From: Metasolibacillus fluoroglycofenilyticus
GTDB taxonomy: Bacteria; Bacillota; Bacilli; Bacillales_A; Planococcaceae
Direction: 5' to 3'
Assembly: GCF_003049645.1 (NCBI RefSeq)
Contig: NZ_PYWK01000001.1
Span: 2,077,487-2,141,486 of the forward strand
DNA: 64,000 nt
In this document: piece after piece, positions 57,999 to 64,000 of the stretch
How the letters are laid out: each line of letters begins with the position of its first letter
How positions within the stretch are numbered: the first letter of the stretch is position 1
Made by a program: the position numbers and the translations under genes
Notes under the pieces: generated by a model
Databases searched by the model: none
Told to the model about the DNA's origin: nothing
Seen by the model: only the letters and a program-made list of their open reading frames with translations

Positions 57999-59015
57999 TT
58001 AAAAATCACCGTATAAGTACATAGCACGTGGTGCATTATGTGTCGTTAAAATGCGTGTTAAAAAGCGTTCTTCTACTGAAGGTCCAAACATCGAGCCTAC
58101 TTTCATACCGAATAATGCGGCAAAGCTGTCACCTTCTCTTGCATACTCAAATAACTCCGCATCCTCTAAATTATAGTCCGCGCGAATCGCCGCAATCGTA
58201 TCTTCCAGCGTGCCAATTTCATCAACTAAACCTGCTTTTAATGCTTGTGAACCACCTAAAATACGTCCATCAGCTACTTTTTTTACATCCGCTTCTGACA
58301 TGCCACGTCCTGCCTCTACAATATCGACAAACTCTTCATACATTTCATCAATCATTTCTTGTAGCATTGCACGCTCTTCTGCTGAAGTCTCACGTGACCC
58401 CCCGAACATATCTTTATGTGGCCCTGATTTAATCGTCTCAAACTTAACACCTAGCTTTTCTGCAAGCTCTGAATAATTAATTCCTTGCATAATAACACCA
58501 ATCGAGCCTGTAATCGTCTCTTTTAAAGCAAATATTTTATCGCTCGGTGCTGCGATGTAATAGCCACCCGATGCTGCCATTGAGCCCATTGACACATAGA
58601 TTGGAATTTGGCGCTCCTTTTTAATTTCAAGTAGCTTCTCATGAATTGCCGCTGACTCAATTACACCGCCACCCGGAGAATTAACAGCAAGCACAACTGC
58701 TTGCACGGATTCATCCATTAAAATTATATCAAGCTGTTGCATAAACGTTTGATGATCATATTCTACCTGTGTCCATGCATTTCCAGCTCCTAAATCTTGT
58801 ATCGTCCCATTCACTGACAAAAGCGCGATTCGCTTCTCCCAATCTCCTGGCTCTAGTACACTCTCATTAACGACAACTGCCCCTGACATTGGAAGCATCG
58901 CATCAAACGAACTTAAAAAATCTGTTTTAAACAAGGCCATAATTGCATTCAGCCCAATTGAAAACACCAATAATACAACTGCAGCTATTAAAGCTACCCA
59001 TCTTTTCGTATTCAT
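57999..59015 (-). CDS. sppA: Signal peptide peptidase SppA
   Basis: Membrane-bound S49 serine protease of 338 residues digesting cleaved signal peptides. One TM helix at about 6-28. Catalytic Ser in MGSMAASGGYYIAA and general-base Lys in ETIKSGPHKD. Start ATG 59015 follows AAAAGGAG; the opening at 59063 is spurious. Confidence 0.95.
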   Translation of the reverse strand: MNTKRWVALIAAVVLLVFSIGLNAIMALFKTDFLSSFDAMLPMSGAVVVNESVLEPGDWEKRIALLSVNGTIQDLGAGNAWTQVEYDHQTFMQQLDIILMDESVQAVVLAVNSPGGGVIESAAIHEKLLEIKKERQIPIYVSMGSMAASGGYYIAAPSDKIFALKETITGSIGVIMQGINYSELAEKLGVKFETIKSGPHKDMFGGSRETSAEERAMLQEMIDEMYEEFVDIVEAGRGMSEADVKKVADGRILGGSQALKAGLVDEIGTLEDTIAAIRADYNLEDAELFEYAREGDSFAALFGMKVGSMFGPSVEERFLTRILTTHNAPRAMYLYGDF

Positions 59016-59184
59016 TTCTTTACTCCTTTTTATGTTATTCACCACTTTATAGCATAAACACATTTCCTCTATTACGCCAACATTATTTCCCTTTTTTCAC
59101 ATTAATTAAGCTTTGATTTACGATATATAAGCTTTTCGGGCTTACAATATGTAGGCATTAATAGCGCTAGCTGCACTATCTTTA

Positions 59185-59250
59185 TCTCGCCATCTATAGA
59201 GATGGGAGATTCCTGTATTTGTGCCTGTCGCCTTGCTTTCGGCACAAAAA
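59185..59250 (+). repeat. Intergenic repeat family 1, copy G (right end only)
   Basis: CTCGCCATCTATAGAGATGG then TGTGCCTGTCGCCTTGC matches the right end of A and F. It lies in the 816-bp sppA-mbcS spacer (59016-59831). Confidence 0.5.
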
Positions 59251-59558
59251 CATTACTGAAAGAAGTTAAATATGAATAGCCGTGATGTTATGTACATTCT
59301 TTTATACGTTTTAGCGTATTAAAAGTTTCAAAAAATTAACTATAAAACATAAAGGAGTGTAGGACTGTTTCTGTATTAATTATTTGCTAAAATATATCGA
59401 CTCTTTGGTAATCACAATAAATTGTCACCCGCCTCATCACGAAGGAGCCGCCTCAAAATTACTTTTTAGACAGCTCCTTCATCCCCTTCACTAGCTATAT
59501 TGTTATAAGGACAGACGTGTTGATTAGCCTTTATTTTACCGAGAATGCCTAGTAATTC

Positions 59559-59753
59559 GTTGATTTCCGTTACGGGGGACGCTTTCCTCGGGGTGCGGCT
59601 TCAACTAATTTATTTCGGCATTTGCTGAAATAAATGGATTTTCAGCTCGAGACCAACAGGATGTTGGTCATGGAGGCGTTCCCGCAGGACGCGGCGGTTT
59701 TAGCCTCCCTACACTTTATCCCGATGGAGTCGCCCCCTTCACTCTAATCAACG
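59559..59753. repeat. 195-bp inverted-repeat (MITE-like) element
   Basis: Ends are CGTTGATT and AATCAACG, followed inward by GGGGGACG and CGCCCCC. Inside are ATTTATTTC/GAAATAAAT (59619-59636) and GACCAAC-AGGAT-GTTGGTC hairpins. G+C-rich compared with the flanks. No coding frame. The rest of the sppA-mbcS spacer (59251-59558) has no gene. Confidence 0.7.
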
Positions 59754-59831
59754 AGTGTATGCGTAATAAAAAGCACTTCTCTCTAAAAACACGCCAATTA
59801 ATAGACAATATTTATATCATCAACACGCCTG

Positions 59832-61409
59832 TTATAAGGATTTATTTTGTTCGTTATTGCGCAATGCTACACGGCGAATTTTACCAGAAGCCGTTTTTGG
59901 TAATTCATCTAAAAACTCAATCGCACGCGGATATTTATATGGTGCTGTCAATGCCTTTACATGCTCCTGTAGCTCTTCCACAATTGTAGGGCTATTTTTC
60001 ATTTTGGAATCACGTAGCACGATAAATGCTTTTACAATGCTTCCACGAACTGCGTCTGGGCTCGCAACTACTGCGCATTCGCGCACTGCAGGATGCTTCA
60101 CTAAGGCATCCTCTACCTCAAATGGACCAATTGTATAGCCTGATGAAATAATAATATCATCGTTGCGCCCTTGGAACCAAAAATAGCCGTCCTCATCTTT
60201 ATATGCTTGATCCCCCGTAATAAACCATTCTCCTCGGAATTGCATTTGCGTACGCTCGACATCTTTATAATAGCCTTTAAACAATGCTGGCGTAGAATTA
60301 TGCACCGCAATATCACCTACAACTCCTTCACCGACTATTTCACCATATTCATCGACAATTTCAACAATATTTCCTGGTGTTGGTTTCCCCATTGAGCCAG
60401 GGCGAGATTCCATTCCGAACAATGTGCCAACTAATAATGTATTTTCAGTTTGACCATAGCCATCGCGAACTTGTACATTAAATTCGCGTTTAAACGTTTC
60501 AATTACTTCCCGATTCAACGGCTCTCCTGCTGAAACCGCGCTACGCAAATTATTAAAGTTATAGTCACTTAAATTTTCTGCTTTTGCCATCATTCGATAT
60601 TCTGTAGGAGTACAGCATAGTACATTCACTCCGATATTTTGCAATAATGTTAAATATTTTACTGTATCGAATTTTCCTGTATAAACAAAAGCTGTCGCCC
60701 CGCTACCGAGCGTTGCTAAAAACGGACTCCAAATCCATTTTTGCCAGCCCGGTGCCGCCGTCGCCCAGACAATATCACCTTCTCGCACGCCTAACCAACT
60801 TCCTCCAGTTGTACGTAAATGCGCATATCCCCAACTATGTTGGTGCACAGCTCCCTTTGGATTGCCTGTTGTTCCACTCGTATAAGCTAAAAATGCTGTA
60901 TCACTAGCTAACGTTTCTGGAGCCTTGAATTCCGTTGAAGCTGCATCTACTTCTTTTATAAAAGGAATCCAAGGCTCTTTCGCAGCACCTACTACAAATA
61001 GCGCTAGCCCATCTAAATATTGCACTTCAGCAAGTTCTTCAATATAATTTTCATTTGCCACAATTGCTTTTGCCTCTGCATGCTCTATACGATAATCAAT
61101 ATCTTTTGCACGCAACAACTCTGAGCTCGGTATAATAATTAATCCTGCCTTTAATGCACCTATATATGTTATGTAAGCCTCAACTGAACGTGGTAGCATG
61201 ACAAGAATGACATCACCTTTTTGTAAACCGTTTGCATAAAAAACATTTGCGACTTGATTAGCTCTAGCGATTAGTTCAGCATATGTAATTTCTTCTTGTT
61301 GCCCGTTTTCTTGCTGAACAATTAACGCTTTTTTATCTCCTACCGCATGCTTTTCGATTTCATTCACTATATTATAAACATTTGGTGCCACTAAATCTTC
61401 TCTCTTCAA
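59832..61409 (-). CDS. mbcS: Acyl-CoA synthetase MbcS (medium/branched-chain), TTG start
   Basis: AMP-forming acyl-CoA ligase of 525 residues that, in B. subtilis, activates medium- and branched-chain acids for branched fatty acid synthesis. Core motifs: AYTSGTTGNPKGA, DGYGQTEN, GEWFITGDQAYKDEDGY, and C-terminal Lys in PKTASGKIRR. The frame extends to 61502, but AAAGGAG lies 9 bases before TTG 61409, which starts (M)KREDLVAP and gives the usual length. It is monocistronic, behind a long repeat-rich spacer. Confidence 0.88.
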   Translation of the reverse strand: MKREDLVAPNVYNIVNEIEKHAVGDKKALIVQQENGQQEEITYAELIARANQVANVFYANGLQKGDVILVMLPRSVEAYITYIGALKAGLIIIPSSELLRAKDIDYRIEHAEAKAIVANENYIEELAEVQYLDGLALFVVGAAKEPWIPFIKEVDAASTEFKAPETLASDTAFLAYTSGTTGNPKGAVHQHSWGYAHLRTTGGSWLGVREGDIVWATAAPGWQKWIWSPFLATLGSGATAFVYTGKFDTVKYLTLLQNIGVNVLCCTPTEYRMMAKAENLSDYNFNNLRSAVSAGEPLNREVIETFKREFNVQVRDGYGQTENTLLVGTLFGMESRPGSMGKPTPGNIVEIVDEYGEIVGEGVVGDIAVHNSTPALFKGYYKDVERTQMQFRGEWFITGDQAYKDEDGYFWFQGRNDDIIISSGYTIGPFEVEDALVKHPAVRECAVVASPDAVRGSIVKAFIVLRDSKMKNSPTIVEELQEHVKALTAPYKYPRAIEFLDELPKTASGKIRRVALRNNEQNKSL

Positions 61410-61539
61410 TAAAACCCACTCCTTTTCCCATAACATATTAGCTACTTGAGCAAGAAATTTCTCACCTACATCTATTATATTAATATATGCTTGATTTTTC
61501 AAAATAATCTAATAATTATTTTCTAAAAAGAGGACATAA

Positions 61540-61677
61540 TAAAGTGAAACTTCAATCAGTGAGGGTTTTTTCATTTATTAGTTGAACCAATCGAACTTTT
61601 ACGGGCAGTTCACTTCCCACTTATCCTTTAACATATTTTTTCTTCCATCTTGAAGTGGTAGTCTTACTGCCCGTTAA
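61540..61677 (-). mobile_element. TnpB-less IS200/IS605-type right-end element, copy 2 (decayed)
   Basis: On the minus strand it repeats AACGGGCAGTAAG (61675-61663), TTAAAGGATAAGTGGGA, TCGATTGGTTCAACTAA and the end GAAGTTTCACTTTATT of copy 1. The first arm of the terminal hairpin is replaced by AATAAATGAAAAAA, so that hairpin no longer forms. It lies between ssp and mbcS in the 353-bp spacer. Confidence 0.5.
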
Positions 61678-61721
61678 AATCTTTAATTCGCACGGCTTTA
61701 CAGCTTAATAAAAAGCAAAAA

Positions 61722-61754
61722 AGCTATTGCGCAAGTTTTACTTACGCAATAGCT
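61722..61754 (-). terminator. ssp terminator
   Basis: 10-bp stem AGCTATTGCG/CGCAATAGCT plus AAG/CTT, followed by TTTTTGCTTTTT, 8 bases after the stop. Confidence 0.88.
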
Positions 61755-61762
61755 CATAAGGA

Positions 61763-61969
61763 TTACTGGTTAGTTCCTTTTAATTGTTGTTCAGCCATAG
61801 AAACAAGACGTTTTGTAATCTCGCCCCCTACTGAACCGTTCGCACGTGAAGTAGCTTCTGGTCCAAGTTGCACACCAAATTCTTGTGCGATTTCATACTT
61901 CATTTGGTCTAATGCTTGTTGTGCGCCTGGCACGTTAAGCTTGTTTGAATTACGGTTGTTTGAAGTCAT
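61763..61969 (-). CDS. Alpha/beta-type small acid-soluble spore protein
   Basis: 68-residue SASP that coats spore DNA. The GPR protease site is in [12 protein letters not shown] and the second conserved block is [18 protein letters not shown] has AAGGAGGTG. This is direct evidence for an endospore former; expression is expected from a forespore SigG promoter. B. subtilis sspA lies at the same locus. Confidence 0.96.
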   Translation of the reverse strand: MTSNNRNSNKLNVPGAQQALDQMKYEIAQEFGVQLGPEATSRANGSVGGEITKRLVSMAEQQLKGTNQ

Positions 61970-62179
61970 CTTACTTCACCTCCTTGTGAGATTAGAATGT
62001 GCTGAGATACGATTTTCATACACAAAAAAAAGAGGCAAAATATTCTTCTACCAACAAGCTTTTACCATTAATAATGACGAAGGATGAATAAAGCATTTTT
62101 CATACTGCTGAAAATAGCGTTTTGCTTATTTATTTGTTTGCAGTTTTTTAAATGCATCCACTTTTATGGAAAAGCAAAA

Positions 62180-62221
62180 AGGTGTCTAAAAATGGTGAGT
62201 CAGACCACTTTTTTGACACCT
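62180..62221 (-). terminator. thiI terminator
   Basis: AGGTGTC-AAAAA-GTGGT/ACCA-TTTTT-GACACCT hairpin followed by TTTTTGCTTT on the minus strand, 13 bases after the stop. Confidence 0.85.
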
Positions 62222-62234
62222 CCTTACCTATTAA

Positions 62235-63443
62235 TTATAATAAGTCAGCAAACTTATCAGCTGTTGCTTTCTTTTCTGGTAAGAGATGCATTTCACGATT
62301 GCGCACAGCGCGCTCGATTAATTCATCAAATTCAGTAAAGCTTTCATAATATGCGACCTTTTCAAGCTTTGGCTTTGTTTTTGGTCTTGCAGGTGTGAAA
62401 ATTGTACAGCAATCCTCATATGGCAGTACAGATGTTTCATATGTGCCAATGCGCTCTGCAATATGAATAATGTCTAGCTTATCTGCCGCAATAAGAGGTC
62501 TTAAAATTGGGGTAGCTGTTACATCATTAATTGCCGTTAAGCTTTCTAATGTTTGTGACGCCACTTGACCTAAGCTTTCCCCTGTTACGATAGCTAGTGC
62601 ACCAACTTCCTCACGCACTTTATCAGCGATACGGAGCATCATACGACGAGTAGTTGTCATCGACATATTTTCTGGTACACGCTCTTTAATTAGTACTTGA
62701 ATTTCTGTAAACGGAATAATATGAAGGCGAATCTTCGAGCCAAATTTTGTTAGTTCATTCGCTAAATCCTTAACTTTTTGTAAAGAATGCTCACTTGTAT
62801 ATGGTGGGCTATAAAAATGAATAGCTTCTAAACGTACACCGCGCTTCATCATCAAATAGCCTGCAACTGGACTATCAATACCACCTGACAGCATTAATAA
62901 TGATTTACCATTCGAGCCAACTGGCATACCAGCAGCACCAGGAATGATTTGTCCCATCATATAAATCGCATCATACCGAACTTCTACACGCAGCTCTACA
63001 TCTGGTTTTTTTACTTGGACAGAAATATTTTGATATTTGCTTAATACTGTTCCACCAAGCTCGCGCTGAATCATATATGTGTCAAATGGGAATGTTTTAT
63101 CTGTTCGGCGCACTTCCACTTTAAAAGTTAAAGGCTCATCGCCATACTGTGCCATTATTTCAGTAGCAAGCTGCTTCATATCATCCATATTTTTATTACA
63201 TGCCGCAACAGGACTAAATGATTGAATACCAAACACCTCTGGCAAACGTTTCATTAACACTTGATACTTTTCATCATTTTCAATTTCAATGAACATGCGG
63301 TCGCGCTCAGCACGAATATTTAACGGTAATATATCGGCAAAAGAATAACGAATATTTTCACGCAAACGACGAATAAAATCATTTTTATTTCGCCCCTTTG
63401 TCGATAGTTCACCATAACGAATTAATATTTCTTTAAAAATCAT
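62235..63443 (-). CDS. thiI: tRNA 4-thiouridine synthase ThiI
   Basis: 402 residues. N-terminal ferredoxin-like/THUMP RNA-binding region (about 1-165), then PP-loop pyrophosphatase SGGIDSPVAGYLMMKRG and SLGQVASQTLESL. As usual in Bacilli it lacks the C-terminal rhodanese domain of the E. coli enzyme. It takes sulfur from the adjacent cysteine desulfurase. Its ATG overlaps the nifZ stop (TAATG). Confidence 0.96.
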   Translation of the reverse strand: MIFKEILIRYGELSTKGRNKNDFIRRLRENIRYSFADILPLNIRAERDRMFIEIENDEKYQVLMKRLPEVFGIQSFSPVAACNKNMDDMKQLATEIMAQYGDEPLTFKVEVRRTDKTFPFDTYMIQRELGGTVLSKYQNISVQVKKPDVELRVEVRYDAIYMMGQIIPGAAGMPVGSNGKSLLMLSGGIDSPVAGYLMMKRGVRLEAIHFYSPPYTSEHSLQKVKDLANELTKFGSKIRLHIIPFTEIQVLIKERVPENMSMTTTRRMMLRIADKVREEVGALAIVTGESLGQVASQTLESLTAINDVTATPILRPLIAADKLDIIHIAERIGTYETSVLPYEDCCTIFTPARPKTKPKLEKVAYYESFTEFDELIERAVRNREMHLLPEKKATADKFADLL

Positions 63444-64000
63444 TATTTATTTTCTCCTTTTAAGTCGCGCATTATATCACTAAACACTTTTTTAAATTGC
63501 TCGATATGCGTTTCTGTCGTGTGTACACCAAAGCTTAAACGCAATACACCCTTTTTAAAGCTCGGCGCAATATTTAAAGCCTCCACGACATGGCTTGTCG
63601 CCGTTTGTTTAGAGGAGCAGGCGCTTGAAGTTGAAACAATTATATCATGCTTTTGTAGCGCATTTATTAAAATTTCGCCTTTGAGCTCTCTCACGCTAAA
63701 CGATATGATATGCGCCGCTCCAGCCTCTGAAGAAAGCAAATGAATATTTGAGTCGAAGCTTCCTAAAAATAAATGCAAATCCTTCGACCATTTTTTATAT
63801 TGCACTGTTTTTTCAGCCATTCCCTCAATAGCTATACGGGCAGCTTTAGCAAGCGCTACTGCTTGCGGTACGGCAACTGTACCACTGCGCAAACCAAATT
63901 CCTGTCCTCCACCGACGATATGAGGTGCAATCGCAAGCTTTTTGCGGAAAATTAATGCACCCGAGCCTTTTAATGCATGAATTTTATGCCCTGAAATCGT
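63443..64000 (-). CDS. nifZ: Cysteine desulfurase NifZ, 5' part outside window
   Basis: PLP-dependent sulfur donor for ThiI. Only the C-terminal 185 residues are present. The PLP Lys motif SGHKIHALKGSGAL begins 3 residues from the window edge, GQEFGLRSGTVAVP follows, and the sulfur-carrying Cys loop reads STSSACSSK. A start codon at 63892 is internal; the frame continues to 64000. Translationally coupled to thiI, matching the B. subtilis nifZ-thiI pair. Confidence 0.93.
   Translation of the reverse strand, partial: TISGHKIHALKGSGALIFRKKLAIAPHIVGGGQEFGLRSGTVAVPQAVALAKAARIAIEGMAEKTVQYKKWSKDLHLFLGSFDSNIHLLSSEAGAAHIISFSVRELKGEILINALQKHDIIVSTSSACSSKQTATSHVVEALNIAPSFKKGVLRLSFGVHTTETHIEQFKKVFSDIMRDLKGENK

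Noticed and set aside
62189..62214. TGGT...ACCA dyad near thiI as another FadR-like operator
   Set aside because: The half-sites do not have the TGGTCNGACCA spacing and the sequence is explained by the thiI terminator hairpin.
63443..63892. A complete 149-residue aminotransferase-like gene
   Set aside because: The start at 63892 is internal; the frame continues to the window edge with the PLP lysine motif, so it is a truncated cysteine desulfurase.

Overview
The window is AT-rich chromosomal DNA from an endospore-forming member of the Bacillota, most likely a Bacillaceae/Planococcaceae relative of Lysinibacillus or Solibacillus. Three things point there: strong AAGGAGG-type ribosome binding sites, an alpha/beta small acid-soluble spore protein gene, and a gene order that largely follows the Bacillus subtilis segment thrS-dnaI-dnaB-nrdR-speD-gapB-coaE-mutM-polA-phoR-phoP-mdh-icd-citZ-ytvI-fxsA-pyk-pfkA-accA-accD-dnaE-nrnA-ytpI-ytoI-ytkL-ald-ytxK-tpx-yteJ-sppA-mbcS-ssp-thiI-nifZ. 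Genus assignment is inference. Almost every gene is on the minus strand, as expected for one leading-strand replichore arm.

Layout, low to high coordinate. 1-4573: petrobactin-type siderophore operon (asbA, asbB, start of asbC) with a promoter and an overlapping Fur box at 4608-4668. 4765-5766: tandem GNAT protein. 5845-8087: thrS with its T-box leader. 8091-12209: nrdR-dnaB-dnaI, in which DnaB is enlarged to 900 residues by five DnaD/DnaB-type repeats and dnaI appears to start at AUA. 12501-14266: speD with a structured leader, and gapB. 14762-19864: polA-mutM-transporter-coaE. 20068-26143: accessory block with a small membrane protein, an ATP-grasp/chemoreceptor pair and hflK-hflC. 26354-29091: MaoC-like gene with phoP-phoR. 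29417-33620: mdh, icd and citZ, each separated by long spacers. 34008-38470: ytvI, fxsA, pyk, pfkA. 38632-45749: ilvE, fadR-like regulator with accD-accA, dnaE. 45766-52551: nrnA, ytpI, ytoI, an amidohydrolase, ytkL, an M24 peptidase. 52778-59015: ABC ATPase, ald, uspA, ytxK, tpx, RDD protein, sppA. 59832-64000: mbcS, ssp, thiI and the 3' part of nifZ.

The genes are mostly core functions: replication initiation and DNA synthesis (DnaB, DnaI, DnaE, PolA), repair (MutM), central carbon metabolism (GapB, PfkA, Pyk, CitZ, Icd, Mdh), the fatty-acid committed step (AccA/AccD under a predicted GntR-type regulator with a FadR-like operator), tRNA and thiouridine/sulfur metabolism (ThrS, NifZ, ThiI), and phosphate sensing (PhoP/PhoR).

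The most unusual content is in three places. (1) The replication genes: a repeat-expanded DnaB, a dnaI reading frame that needs a non-AUG start, and a DnaE whose PHP-domain metal motifs are lost. (2) The intergenic DNA: a dispersed family of roughly 250-bp elements (A 37270, B 57180, F 50165, partial copies C, D, E, G), a 195-bp inverted-repeat element, and two copies of a structured element that resembles the right-end/omega-RNA region of TnpB-type IS200/IS605 transposons but has no transposase gene. (3) Regulation: a perfect 25-bp palindrome before fadR-accDA and a foldable speD leader that could hide its own ribosome binding site. No CRISPR array, rRNA, tRNA or prophage was seen.
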